A stretch of 64,000 nucleotides of DNA from Halichondria panicea (Eukaryota; Porifera; Demospongiae; Suberitida; Halichondriidae), in the NCBI RefSeq assembly GCF_963675165.1, contig NC_087385.1, forward strand, positions 4,264,412-4,328,411. The letters are read 5' to 3'. The notes below the pieces were generated by a model. That model worked only from the letters and a program-made list of their open reading frames with translations, was not told where the DNA came from and searched no databases. How positions within the stretch are numbered: position 1 is the first letter of the stretch; every line of letters begins with the position of its first letter. The position numbers were made by a program, and so were the translations under genes. Shown piece after piece: positions 1 to 14,229 of this stretch.

Positions 1-3000
1 AGGCCAGATCCAGCTGCTGGATGACGAGGAGAATGAGCACTGGATCTCGGCCAAGAATGCCAGCAAGATCAAGATAATGCACCCCTCTTCTGTTGACGGG
101 GTCGAAGACATGGTATGTAGCTTCTAACGTCGATTTAGCTTGCAAAATCATATATTTTGTTGTTTAGATCCGACTTGGTGACCTGCACGAGGCTGGCATC
201 CTTCACAACCTGCTTGTCAGATACAAGAACAAGTTCATCTATGTACGTACCTAATACTTACTCTATGTGGTTGCCATTCTACATGTACCAATTTTGACAA
301 CATTGCTAACCTCCCCCCCACCCCCAGACGTACACCGGCTCCATCCTGGTGGCCATCAACCCTTATCAGCTGCTCCCCGTCTACGACCAGGCTCACATCA
401 ACAGATACAAGGATAAAAAATTGGGGGAGGAGTCTCCACACATCTTCGCCATTGCTGACAATGCCTACTACTTCATGAAGCGTGGTCAGAGGAACCAGTG
501 TGTGATCATCAGTGGAGAGAGTGGAGCCGGGAAGACAGAATCCACTAAACTCATCCTCTCGTTCTTGGCTGCCGTGAGTGGACAGCACTCATGGATTGAG
601 CAGCAGATCCTCGAGGCCAACCCCATTATGGAAGGTAGATTATCCTAAGTTATGAAACTACAACCAGTATACGTTTATTTTGTTAGAAAAGTTACAAACT
701 GTATTGACTGTTTGTTTATTTTATAGCGTTTGGGAATGCTAAAACCAAGCGAAATGACAACTCCAGTCGATTTGGCAAGTACATTGACGTGCACTTCACC
801 TCCAATGGGACCATTGAGGGTGCCAACATTGAGCAGTACCTGCTGGAGAAGTCAAGGCTTGTCTACCAGGTGAGTATCCTCACACAAACTCGGAAATTAT
901 ATTCAATTACATAAATAAAATTCTCCAGCTCGAGGGAGAGAGGAACTACCACATTTTCTACCGCTTGCTGGCTGGCATGACCAAGTCAGAGCTTGCCAAG
1001 TTGCAGCTCGTCAAGGACCCGAATGCCTACTCCTACCTGACCAAAGTAAGCTAGTCCATTATGTATGTACACATTTACTGCAACTGCTTCTGTTTGTATT
1101 GTCAATATTTTGTGCTATTAAGCTGTATTTTGTTCATTTATGTTGTTGCTTGTGAGTACACCAGAGGCTATTACTTTATTTTCACCTGTCTCCCAGGGCA
1201 ACTGTGTAACTTGCGACTCAACCTATGACAGCGATGGGCGCACCCTCGGAGATGCAGACTTTTTTGGCCAAATACGAGGGGCCATGAAAATCTTGAACTT
1301 TTCAAACGAGGACATGGCCAACATCTGGACAGTGGTGGCTCTTGTACTGCACCTCGGCAACATTGAGTTTGGAGGTACATGTACGGCTTACAAGGGGAAC
1401 AATTTGCAAATAATTGGGCTTAGTTGGAACTGCAGAATACAATATTCACAGGCCTCATGTTATGACTAATTGAAGCATATCAAACAGTTTAGCACAGTAG
1501 CATGGCACAGTATTACGTAACCGTCATACTCTTAATATTTTCCTTGCAGAGGTGGAAAAGCAGAATCTGCCAGTGTCGTACATTCAGAACAGAGAAGCGT
1601 CAGCCACGGCAGCCACCTTCCTGCAGGTGAACAAGGATGCCCTCGAGAAATCAATCTGCACAAAACGCACCCTCACAAGAGGAGAGACCATTGTTAGCCC
1701 TCTCTCTGGCAGGTCTGCACAGGATGTCTGCGACGCCTTCGTGAAGGGGATCTATGGGAGACTGTTCGTCTGGATTGTCCAAAAGATCAACCGGACAATC
1801 TTCAAACCAAAGGTGCAAATAGCCAATTGGCTAAAGTATGTACAGACTGTACAATGTATTTTAGCACATAGTTTATAATTATGGCTGTCTTTTGTTGTTT
1901 CATTGCACTTGTTTTTGTAGGAAAACCCTAAGCAAAAGAGGTTGTCTATTGGAGTGCTGGACATCTTCGGCTTTGAGACATTTGAGAGCAACTCCTTCGA
2001 GCAGCTGTGCATTAACTACTGCAACGAGAATCTCCAACAGTTCTTTGTTCACCACATCTTCAAACTGGAGCAGGCAGAGTACGACAAGGGTAACTACATG
2101 TATGAGTCACAATAAACAGTCGTTAAGTTTGTCTTATGTTGCAGAGGGCATCAAGTGGGAGCACATTCATTTTGTGGACAATCAGGAAATCTTGGACCTT
2201 TTAGCTGCCAAGCCCCTCAACCTCATCTCTCTCATTGACGAGGAGAGTCGATTTCCCAAGGTAGGTACACCTTCCACCCACACACGTACACACACCCACA
2301 CACACGTACACACACCATGCAGGGCACAGACTTGTCCATGTTGGGGAAGCTCCACAACCAGCACCATAAGAACAACCACTACATCAAGCCAGTCTCAGAC
2401 CAGGTGCATGCATTTGGTATCAACCATTTTGCTGGCACGGTATTCTACAATGCTAGCGGCTTCCTCGAGAAGAACAGAGACACATTCAGCAACGACCTCT
2501 TTGACCTCCTCAACTCCTCCAAGTCTCCTTTCATTGGAGTGCTCTTCTCAGGCGAGAAAGCCATGGTGAGTTCGTATACCTGAGTCACCTACTGTCTCTA
2601 CACCAAAATGCGTATCGCTTGAAAAATTGATTGCTTACTCTGGCTCTTGGGTGTTTTCTAGCTTGGGTGTTTGTGTTAACTTTTTAGCAGGAAATCGTCA
2701 ATTTTTTGTAATTTCATGTGATTTTCATGTGACTGCAGACGTCGGAGACCCGCAAGAAGTCCCCCACCCTTGGTGTGCAGTTCAAGAAATCACTGGACTC
2801 ACTCATGAAGACTCTCAGTAAATGTCAGCCCTTTTTCGTGCGTTGCATCAAGCCAAACGAGTTCAAGGAGCCGCTGACCTTTGACCGTGAACTCTGCACC
2901 CGTCAGCTTCGGTACTCTGGCATGATGGAAACTATCAGGTCACTATCATACGACAGTAGATGATACTCTTTATTTGCGCTATTTAAAATTAGCTCTACAA

Positions 3001-6000
3001 ATTACTGTATGCTGTTAAATTCCCTGCTAATGTGACTCCTCCATACGTATGTGCAGAATCCGCCGTGCTGGCTACCCAATTCGTCACACATTTGCCGAGT
3101 TTGTGGATCGTTACCGAGTTCTCATCCCTGGACTGACAATGGCAGACATCCATGACTTCAAGAGCACTTCCAAGAGGATCTGCAGCAAGGTCTTCAAGGG
3201 AACGACCCATGACTGGCAGATCGGGTACACCAAGGTTTTCATCAAGGTGAAGATTGACTGAGTTAGAAAAAAGTCCCCTTCTTGACTAACTAACAGTTGA
3301 TGTACTGTAACTAATTCTTTAACTGTGTGGATGGCATTCATTAAACGACCCCTCCTCCCACATGCATCCTCACCCCGTCCCCTAGGATGCTGATGACCAG
3401 TTCCTTGAAGACGAGAGAGACAAGATTCTGACTGGCTACGTGGTCCTCATCCAACGCTGGGTCAAGGGCTGGATCCATCGCAGGAAGTTCCTCGCCATGA
3501 GAGGGGCAGCCATCATCCTGCAAAAGAACTATCGTCGTCACCGGGCATCCAGACAGTGGCGCATTGTGAGTGCACGGAGAGTTGTTTGCGTTAAAAAATT
3601 CACTGTCATTGTCGCTCTCCGTGGGTTAGCATGTATTCCAGCGAGTGTATTTTGTAAGAATGTAAGGATGTATATTTATAATTGTTGTCTGTATAGATGA
3701 GACGTGGATTCCGTCGCCTGCAAGCCACATGGAGAGCTAGGAAACTGACACTACAGTTCCGTCTCATGAGGCAACGTGTTACTGGGTTCCAGCGATTCTG
3801 CCGTGGGTTCATTGCTCGGAAACGGTTCAGGAGACGTATTGGGAGCATCATCAAACTGCAGAGTCACTTCAGACGTTTGATCGCCAAGAAACAAGTGCTA
3901 CTAAAGAGGATCGAAACCCGCAAGAGAAAAGAGGCTGAGAAGATTCGCAAGATGGAAGAGGAGGAACTAAAGAAAAAGATGAAAGCTTCCGAGGCAAAGA
4001 AAGAAGCTGAGCGACTGCATCAGGTGTGTGCTGTGCATGTGTGTGCAATGTGACGGTATATAATCAGGAGTGCATGAATAATTATTTGGAGAGTGTGTGT
4101 GCCATATTTGAAGCTACTCTTTATTAACCTTCCTCCCCCCTCTCAGGAACGTCTTGCAAGGATAGAGCAGGACAAGTACGAGGAGTTGGAGAAGATGAGA
4201 ACGGATGCTCTTGTCAAGAGGGAGGAGATAGAACAGAAAGAGAGAGATGCAGAGCTTATGCGATCTCAGCCCGTTGATGACTCTAAGATTGTCGAGCAGA
4301 TGTTTGGATTTTTGCCCGAGGGAGAGCATGGTAACTCTGACGAAAGTGAGTTGCCATTCTCAATAGCTAGCATGTTTGTAAGCTAGCTAGCGAGAGCAAC
4401 CACTGTATTTTAGTTTAGCTGTCAGGATCATTCATCACCCACCCACCCCACACACACATACACATAGCTATGACATCCATTCCACGTCTTGAGGATGAAG
4501 AAGAGGATCTGGCCGACTATCGATTCCCCAAGTTTGCTGCCACCTACTTCCAGGGTCAAGCCACTCACTCGTACATCCGTCGTCCTCTCAAGCAACCTCT
4601 CCTGGGTCTCAAGAACGATCAAGATCGTCAAGCCTCCATCGATATCTGGGTTATGATCCTCCGGTTTATGGGTGACATGCAGGAACCAAAGTTTCCAGAA
4701 CCGGCCATGGAGGCTCAGAAAGAGGAAAGCCTGGCCAAGAGACTGTATGGGTCCATCAGCAAGAAGTTTGGAAGCTCAAAAGCTGCTGACCAAATCTCAG
4801 CAGAAGTAAGATGTGCAGTATTTGCAGTTTATATAAACTCTTGCGTAGAAAATTAATTTGCTTATTTAAGATGCCATAACTTATAATTATAATAGAGCAG
4901 TTTTCCACGGTTCATCCACAATTTATACTAGAGGTACGTATCAAAGAAGTGTTCCCCCTAGATCCGTGGAGAGGAACGTAAGAAGGAGAGTTTGCGTAAG
5001 AGGATTGCGTCCATGACTCTCAAGAAGAAGTCCAAACTCACTCCGGAGATGATGGAACAGATCCAGGACGCAGAGACAGCTGTAGCTGTGCAGCGACCCA
5101 CCAACAACCTCGAGAAGCTTCACTTCATCATTGGATACGGAATCCTGAGGGCAGAGCTTCGGTAAGTTATATGAAGCCTAACATCGTGCATAATTACTAG
5201 TATACGTGTGTGTATAAAAGACCACTTCCTAGGACAATTGATTATTAAGAACTTTACAGTAGTTCAACTTTTTCATTCAAATATTCGCCCTCTCCCCACC
5301 CTCTCTCAGGGATGAAATCTACTGTCAGATTTGTAAACAGCTGACTCAGAATTCGTCAAAGTCGTCTCACGCCCGTGGCTGGGTGCTCCTCTCACTGTGC
5401 GTGGGCTGTTTTGCCCCCTCTAGCAGACTCAACAAGTACCTGCGTAGCTTCATCAGCGAGGGACCCCCTGGCTATGCCCCCTACTGTGAGGAGAGAATGC
5501 GTAGGACACAGCTCAACGGAGTCAGACACCAACCTCCATCATGGCTAGAGCTTCAGGTTAATTATAATGTACAATACAAGTGTATAGCCAGCCACATTGC
5601 ATATAGCTGTTACAGTACAGTAGTGTACTGAAACAAGAGATGAGTATGTGTGTGTGTGTTTTGCAGGCCACCAAGTCCAAGAAGCCTTTGATGCTTCCCA
5701 TTACCTTTATGGACGGCAACACCAAGACCCTGCTTGCTGACTCAGCAACCACAGCCAAGGAGCTGTGCTTACAACTGGCTGAGAAGATTGGTCTAAAAGA
5801 CTCGTTTGGTTTCTCACTCTACATAGCTCTCTTTGACAAGGTGAGAGAACACTAGTACATGTACTATGACTAGAGAAACGATGTGTGTATGTACAATGTA
5901 TGTACCTCAGAACATGCACAAAAGAATGTGTATCAGCAACACGTATACACACTTGTCTTTATTGTGTCATACACCCACTCCCCCCTACACACACACACAC

Positions 6001-9000
6001 ACACACACAGGTGTCATCACTCGGCAGTGGAGGAGACCACGTCATGGACGCCATCTCTCAGTGTGAGCAGTACGCTAAAGAGCTGGGAGCTCAAGAGAGG
6101 AATGCTCCATGGAGACTCTTCTTCAGGAAGGAGATCTTTGCTCCCTGGCACAACCCTGCAGATGATCCTGTTGGTACTAACCTCATATACCAGCAGGTGG
6201 TTCGTGGTATCAAGTTTGGAGAGTACCGCTGTGATAAAGTTCGTACATGTTTGTTGTACTGTTGTTGATATGTACGAGATACATATTGTGCTTATATTCG
6301 TAGAGAGTAGTTTCTTGGTGCCCTTTTGTTGTGTGCCCATTTTGTGTTTAAAATGGGTGTGTCCTTCAAGCACATTCATGGAGTGTTTGTGAGTTAGCTG
6401 TGTTTGTTATTCATTGCTACTCTCAGCAGTAGAATGAGGACTAGTATGGGCATGACTCTGATTACCATCCCTCCTACACTGTACAGCTGTCACACCCTCA
6501 AACACACACAGCTTTGGCCACCATACCTTTACCCATGCATGTCTACATCTGTACGTACTTTCTACAATATGCTATGGCAGGAGCAAAAAATATTGTCAAA
6601 CAAGCACTATCAGCACCCCTACGCTAAGAGACAGCAGCAGTTTCACTAGCCCATGCACCTCCATACACACAGAATGAGGACCTGGCAGCACTGGCAGCAC
6701 AACAGTACTATGTGGAGCTGGGTGCACAGATGAACCCAGACCGTCTCATGAGAATGCTCCCCACTGTCATACCAGACTCTTGTCTGGCAGGACCTGCTAT
6801 GGCCGACAAGTGGAGGAACATGGTCATCTCGTCCTTTAGTAGGGTACGTGCGAATGAATCATTAGCTTTTATGGTTGTAAGTTGTAAGTTAGTTTCTACG
6901 TAGCTAGCTGTGATGAACCGTGCATGCTATTGAACATTCTTCAGTGTACTCTTTACTAAGATTGTGTTTTGTCTCCCTTTAGGCTCCGTACGTGCGTAAC
7001 AAGGTCGAGCGATCAAGAGTGAAGGAGGAGATTGTCAAGTACGCCCAGCTCAAGTGGCCACTTCTCTTCTCAAGGTTCTATGAGGCCTACAGGTCAGGAC
7101 AGCAATATTACGTAAATTAGCTAACACTTTTTAATTGCCACCTATAAAAATACCTTTAAAAGCACAAATTGCTTTCAGGTACAAATGTTTAGTTAATTCT
7201 TGATTATTAGCCTTAGCTTTTTCCTCTACAATGACCAATTGATTGATGTTTTTGGCTAAAGATTTTGTAGCTCCTTGAACTAATGATGTAAGATTTGCAG
7301 TACGTTGTCACGTACACGCTTACATTGCACCCTCGCAGGTTTTCTGGCCCCACCCTGCCCAAGAACGAGGTGATCATTGCCGTGAACTGGACGGGGGTGT
7401 ACTTTGTGGATGATCAGGAGCACGTTTTACTGGAGTGCTCCTTCCCTGAGATCACCAACTGCTCTAGCAGTAGGACCAGCAGAGGACAAGGGCAGAGCTT
7501 CACTCTCAGTCTTGTCAAGGTCAGCTAATGTAGTTAAACATTCAACTAGGTTAACATACATGGATATTTACGATTTACATCAGAATTGTTGGCTGTGATC
7601 AACAGAGCTTTTCGGTTTTGCATTCCAGTCTAGGAGCTGTACGTGTACAGTCAGCTATATGTAATACACATTCATTTGCCCCCAGGGTGAGGAGTACACC
7701 TTCACATCTGTTAACGGAGAGGACATTCGAGACTTGGTCAACTCGTTCCTAGAGGGGCTACGTAAGAGGTCAAAGTACGTCATTGCAATGATGGACTATC
7801 AGAGTCCAGGTAAGCAACATTCAGAGCAGAACTAATAACTTGAAGCATACCTGTGTTTGGAAGTAGGCATCATGCACCAGTTTATACCATTTCACGTACC
7901 CCAGGCGAGGGCTCTGCATTCCTGAGTTTCCGCAAGGGTGACCTGATTGAGTTGGACAACGACGACGGAGAGGATGTGATGAAGAGTGGGTGGTGCTACG
8001 GAACCTGTATCCGCACCAATGCACGAGGAGACTTCCCTGCTGAGTGTGTCTACGTCCTGCCCTCGATCAACAAGCCTACTGCTGAGATTCTTGTAAGTCA
8101 TGTGATACTCCATTCATATTGTTTCCTTAAATTCTGAATTTTTTCGTTTTACTTTTATTTTGTCTCTTCAGTCGCTATTCTCTGGCCAGACTGTTGAGTC
8201 AGCCGAGAAAATCATAGCCACCACTAAGACTGCTCTGGAGTCAGGTAACCCCCAGAGTGATGTCAAGCCTCACTCTCTCAAGGAGTTTGCCATCGATCAC
8301 TTCCGTGCCCCTCCCAAGAGGACACTGTCCCGCTCCCTCTCACGGGGGGCATTTCGACGCAAGGGCGACAACGAACTCTGGGGATTCTCAAGAGTCAGTT
8401 GTTGTGTACACAGTAGAACATTGCTTGTTGCTTGATTTACAACAATGGCACATTTTATTTTTAACGTTGTATTTTTTCTCTCAGGATCCGATCAAACTTC
8501 CCCTGCTCAAGAAGCTACTCTCTCAACCAGACGACGTCCAGGACAAGGCGGCACACTCTTTCTTAGATATCCTTGCATACTGTCTGTGTATTATCTGCAT
8601 GTAACTGTGTTTATACTATAACGATTTTACATGTCATTAATGTTGTTTCCTTGACAACTGATCACCTATAATGAAGTACATGGGCGACTACCCCTCCAAG
8701 AAACTGAGACTAGGAACAGACCTCACCGACCAAATTTTCGAGTGCGCTCTCGTTCATGTGAGTCCAATTTAACAGCAGCATAAAAATAATGATTACCTTC
8801 CTTCAGTTATAATTATTCAATGGTAGTAATCACTTTGTTGTGATTAATCCCTATGCAGGAGGTGTTGCGAGATGAGATCTACTGTCAAATAGTGAAGCAG
8901 CTGACTGACAACAAGTTCCGTACGAGTGAGGATCGCGGCTGGGAGCTACTCTGGTTGGCCACTGGTCTCTTCCCCTGCTCCACCACTCTCCAGAAGGAAG

Positions 9001-11038
9001 TCACTCTCTTCCTCCGCACTCGGGTGACTAGAAACCCACTGGCTACAGACTGTCAACAGAGGCTTCACAAGACAATACAGTAAGACCTGTACAATATGAT
9101 GGCTAGTTTAAGTTGAATTGTAGTAATTCATTATGGACACGTAAGAATTTGTTTAAAACGTGTACGATGAAGTGCTTGTATAGTAACTAACCTTCCGTCC
9201 CCCTCCCCCAGTTCCGGCGCCCGTCGTTACCCTCCCCACTTGGTGGAGGTAGATGCCATTCAGAGCAAGACCACTCAGATCTTCCACAAGGTGTACTTCC
9301 CCGATGAGTCGAACCAGGTGAGAGTAGCCACTGTTAATTAGTAGCAGCACATCGATTGAGATAATTATCTTCACTGTAGACTGCATTTTACCTTGTCTTT
9401 ATTGTTTTGCCCAGGCGTTTGAAGTTGACTCGAGCACTCGCTCCAAGGACTTCTGTGCCAGTATTGCCGAGCGTCTCGGACTCCGTACTGCCGAGGGTTT
9501 CTCCCTGTTTGTCAAGATTACGGACAAGGTCATCAGCGTCCCAGACGGTGACTTCTTCTTTGACTTTGTGCGGCACCTCACTGAGTGGCTCAAGAGAGCC
9601 AGGCAGGCTAGGGATGGTGAGTGCTGTTCAATTAATAGTCTGCACACACACTTTCTTACTGTATCAGTATAATTATACCTCGTTACCAAACTGATTTGAC
9701 CAACATTTTTTGGAAAATAAACCTGTGATTTATCCAGTGATTTCTTTGTTGATGCTCTAAGTCTTGTTATGTCTACTCAGGCTCTCAGCCCAACCTTCAG
9801 TACCAGGTGTTCTTTATGAAGAAGATCTGGTCAAGCACTGTGATTGGTCGCGACAGAGTGGCCGACATCATGTTCCATTACCACCAGGAGCTACCCAAAT
9901 ATCTCCGTGGTTACCACAAGTGCACAAGGGACGATGCAGCTCAGATGGGAGCCTTTATCTACCGAGTCAAGTTTGGAGACAATAAGTCAAAGTTCCAGTT
10001 CATTCCGTAAGTCTGACAAAAAATTACTTCTCTAAACAAATAAAAACAAGCCCTTTTAGAAATCATTGAGCATTGTATTTACTTTTCTCAGCTGATTGTA
10101 GCTAATGAAAATCCCTCCTGTTTTTCCCCTGTAGTCAAATACTGCGAGAACTTGTACCAATGGACGTGATCCGTGAGTACTCCCCTGACGACTGGAAGAA
10201 GGCCATTGTGGCTAACTTCAATCGCCACTCTGCACGCTCCTCGGAGGATGGGAAGGTCGGGTTCCTCAAACACGTCAGCAAATGGCCTACCTTTGGGTCA
10301 GCATTCTTTGAAGTGAAGGCAAGTCCGTTTATCGACACACATTATATATCGCATGCACATCACATGCATTTTTTGTTGGTGCAAATTTTTGTATCCACTA
10401 TACGAAAATAACCCACCATACATATAGCGTGCATATTTCGTGCTTATGTATACTATAATACCAGGAGTACATGTAGGATGAATTCTTCTACTCCTGATAA
10501 TACTTCAGTGATGTTTTTGATTGACCTCTCCTCTTTTCTGCAGCAATCCACTGAGATTAACTATCCGGAGGTGCTCCTCATTGCCATCAACAGGAATGGA
10601 GTCATGCTCATCAACCCACAGAACAAGGTACGTCTCCACACTCTCTCTCTCCACACACTCTCACTACTAACATATACCCCATAACCTCATCCCACACCCT
10701 CACCACAATACAAGCTCCACCCACCCACTCACCCACCACACACACACACACACACACGGTCACAGGATATTCTGGCCACCCACCCGTTCACCAAGATCTC
10801 CAACTGGTCAAGCGGGACTAACTACTTCCACATGACGATTGGTAACCTGGTGCGTGGCAGTCGCCTCCTATGTGAGACCAGCCTCGGCTATAAGATGGAC
10901 GACCTCTTGACGTCTTACATCTCCTTGATGCTGACGACAATGAACAGAGATAAGAAGCCAGGAGGAGTCCAGCAACGCCCACCCAGCATTGCAGCGGGTA
11001 GACCTCCCGCAGGCAACAACAGAGGAAGGCACTATTAA
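1..11038 (+). CDS. MYO7A: Unconventional myosin VIIa (5' end outside window)
   Basis: Actin-based motor. In animals it works in stereocilia, microvilli and phagocytic or adhesive structures. The joined exons give about 2151 residues against ~2215 in the human protein. Order: motor (P-loop GESGAGKT, switch [11 protein letters not shown], switch II DIFGFE), about five IQ motifs (exons 3386-4023), a charged single-alpha-helix stretch, MyTH4, FERM, SH3-like, MyTH4, FERM. Exons: 1-112, 168-242, 328-634, 727-869, 929-1045, 1197-1374, 1550-1812, 1921-2089, 2145-2260, 2323-2565, 2739-2938, 3057-3246, 3386-3565, 3697-4023, 4147-4330, 4468-4805, 4962-5161, 5310-5556, 5667-5840, 6011-6238, 6673-6843, 6983-7092, 7339-7519, 7686-7809, 7905-8092, 8172-8393, 8485-8566, 8666-8757, 8859-9079, 9212-9317, 9415-9616, 9781-10006, 10135-10318, 10544-10627, 10766-11038. 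All join in frame. The first ~35 residues lie upstream. The tail ends in a Pro/Arg/Gly-rich extension after the second FERM. Confidence 0.97.
8567..8665 (+). other. AT-AC (U12-type) intron in the myosin VIIa gene
   Basis: The upstream exon stops with ...TTCTTAG and is followed by ATATCCTT, the U12 donor consensus. The element TTTCCTTGAC at 8646-8655 matches the U12 branch-point consensus, and 11 nt after its branch A the intron ends in AC. Splicing at 8566/8666 restores the frame and the MyTH4 sequence [13 protein letters not shown], matching the family ([13 protein letters not shown] in human). No GT-AG pair does this. Confidence 0.9.
10319..10543 (+). other. GC-AG intron in the myosin VIIa gene
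   Basis: The donor is AAG|GCAAGT, the classic GC-AG form with an otherwise perfect U1 match, and the acceptor is tttctgcag. The join [18 protein letters not shown] fits the second FERM domain and keeps frame. Confidence 0.88.
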
Positions 11039-11347
11039 CCTAACATCACTTAAGAACACTTTTTAGCTTTTTATACCATGCATGTTTGTGTGTATTGAAA
11101 CTTTAGCAGCCGTATTTATTTATAGTACATGATTGTATAATTACATACTTTTTAGAAACTGTCAATTGTGTCTATCTCTTCATGTTTTTAAATGCCAATA
11201 ATTATAATTTGCCAAAAACATAAAAAACAAACAACAAGGGGTACTTTTACAAACACACGTACGGTAATCAATGCACAACAAGGTTACATCACTCATTGGC
11301 TACCCCTATATTATAAACAAAAGTCATGGTTCACAGAGCAGCTGTTA
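11039..11347. other. Tail-to-tail intergenic spacer
   Basis: AT-rich 3' UTR space between the stop codons of the myosin gene and the convergent MFSD1 gene. I see no further gene here. Confidence 0.6.
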
Positions 11348-14196
11348 TTACTTGAAGAAGCCGACATGAGCGTAACTCTTCAGGAAAGGGGTCACCTCTG
11401 CCACATGCTCGGGCATCTGTGAGAGAGAGGGGAGAAGGGAGATGAGCTAGTGCGTGAATTGAAGAGATGCAAGAAAGGGCTTCAACTGATACATAGCCAA
11501 GACAACATACATAACTACTAAAGGCTATAATGAGATAATTAAATAATAGTTAGACACTGTTTTGGAGGTGTCTATGGGATTTAGAAGCCCAAAGGCACTG
11601 ATTTAGTATCCCGAGCGTATAGCGAGGGTACTAAAGTGGTCGAGGGCTTCTAAATCACATGGACACCGACAAAACAGTGTCTAACTCATTTAGATACTAG
11701 TGTGCATGCGCAAACCGCTTGACTACAATACAATTACTTGACAAAGGAATACTAGGTATACTAAGTAAACTTGCAGGTATACTAAGTCCCATAGTATACC
11801 TGCTCTGAGGCACTTTTCCCATGTACTTCCCATGTAGATCTAGTGTCTAATTACATTTAATGTCTATAAATTATACATACAATAACATCTAAAACAAGTA
11901 CATGTGCTGTGCACTCTCACTGCATGCATATACAACCATGGCACACAATTTGCTTACTGGAGCTCCCATCTTTGAGAGTAGTCTGTTTCTAATGTGGAAG
12001 GCACTGTTTGGCTTGAATGGACTGGTGTAGTTGTAGCTACCTCCAGACTCAAAGATGTCTTTACCACCTGATGAGGTGGACACATTGCCAGCTGCCTCTT
12101 TCTCCTTCTGTTCCAGAGCCTCTTCCTCTGCCAACACTTTCCTACGATGCCAGGCAGACATGTTGAGCTTGCCTCCTGCTCCAGAGTCTAGTATGTAGAT
12201 GAGAATACCTGAGGGTGTGTGTGTGGGAGGGATGAAACAAAAGCATGCATGTACACATGTTCCCTATATAATGGTTACAGTACACTCCAGGCTATAGATG
12301 TATTCAATACAAGCTATCTAACTTGACGTACCTGCAATAACGCAGATGCAGAGGCAGGCCATGAAGAATACTTCCAGTATGAGGTAGCCTTTACTGTCCA
12401 CAATTGCCCCAGCCACATACGTTACCACAGCTAGGCCAAGATTCTGCACAGCCTGCATACTGGAGGAGAGAAACAATAACTCATCACTAGTGTGCTATCA
12501 TTATATGACCCCTTTTAGTGTGCTGAGTTAGCTACTACAGGCACTTATAAGGGCACCTATAACAAAGCTTGACATTCAACTTTTAAGGGACCTTACATAT
12601 ACAGTGAGATCTCTTTGCAAACATGCAGTACTTATGCTGCTGGGATTAAAGTACACATGTACAAGGGATTCCACACATTCTTTGCAATACCACATCGGGT
12701 TTGTTGTTACAAGCACAAAAATTCCTTTAACCATCTTTATATTTTTAACATGCACACTCACATTCCATAGGCAGTTCCCAGCTGGTACTCTGGTACAATA
12801 AAGGAGACGAGAGGCCAGAGAGCGCAGGCGAGGAGAGAATAGGCAAGGCCCATGATAATCATGATGATGTAGGGGAATATGGGCGTGGCAGGGAGGAAGG
12901 CAAACATTGCATGGGCACCCAGCGTCAGCACCACCCCTAGATTCACTGTGTGTGTGCGGGTATGTGTGTGTGTGTGCGTGTGTGTGTGTGAGGGGGGGTG
13001 ATACATGATACACTGTAGTCTGGAACAGTACGGTCTTGAATGTTTATAAAGAAACTAGAGGAGTGATTTATTAAATGCAGTGCATGTGATTCACTGAGCT
13101 GTCTAGCACAGCAACTCAGGAGCAATAAAACTTACAAAAGAATGTTGAATTCGTAGTATATATTGAGGGGAAGATGCAAGTGAAATAGTTGATCTTATGT
13201 GTATATAGTTCTGAGTGTAGAGGTGACTGATACGCTACTCACTCCAGAAAAGGTTGAACCCAGTTTTGTCTACGATCACACCCAGGAAAGGAGAGATGGC
13301 GGCTGACATGATGTACACCAGGCTGTTGAGCACATTAGCCGTCTGTGTGGTTACCCCGTACTTGTCAATCAGGAACACACTGTGTGAGAGTATTATTATA
13401 ATGAGCGTCGAACAGTGTAAGAAAGGGGCGGGGCATGCCCAGTAGGTACCACCCACTTTACTTCCTGCTAGACTCACTTGGCTAGTCCGATGAACGGGAA
13501 TACAGTGACGTAGTAGGTGACACAGACGATGAAGACGAGCCACAGTATGAGGGGGAAAGACTTGATGTCTTTGAGGCTGATCTTCTCACCAGTGGTGGCC
13601 TCCTTCCTCTTAGTGATTCTCTCAGCTCTCTTGTCAAACAGGCCCAGGACAACAGCTGCTAGGAGCGACAATAAGCAGTAGCCAGCACCTGATTAATAAG
13701 GAACCATAGTCATCATGTACTACTGAATCCAAGTCACCATGCAGTGTTGAATCTACTGAGCATACAGTATAAACATCCATGAAATTTGATAATTGTACAA
13801 TTGTCATAATATGAAACCCAAACACTTATTATTTGGCTATACTGTTACTGCACCAACGAACCGAACATAAGTACAATTCCAAGGCGGACATAATTCGGTG
13901 AGATTCCTGATAGACCAGAGTAGATGATGTTGTTGGTGTTCATGTTCACTGTGCTGCCCTGGGGAGGTAACAAAGACAGAGAGGAAAACATGAAACAACA
14001 AGAGTGAAATCACCAACCATGAAAGCAAGCTAGTACTATTGATCGCAACTGTTGCTATGAGATTCACTTAAGTGGGCGTGGCTCACCAGTCTTGATACAG
14101 ATAGAAGTAGACCAAACACCATGTTGAGTTCCCTTCCTTTAAACCATGCTACTGCATATGTGTTCTGTGCCACTGCCAGGTTCTCCCCTCCCAGTC

Positions 14197-14229
<33 letters not shown>

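Noticed and set aside
12758-13006. Extended MFSD1 exon with Thr-His repeats at its N-terminal side
   Set aside because: The CA-rich part is intron. The acceptor at 12946-12947 gives the exon 12762-12945 that matches the family.
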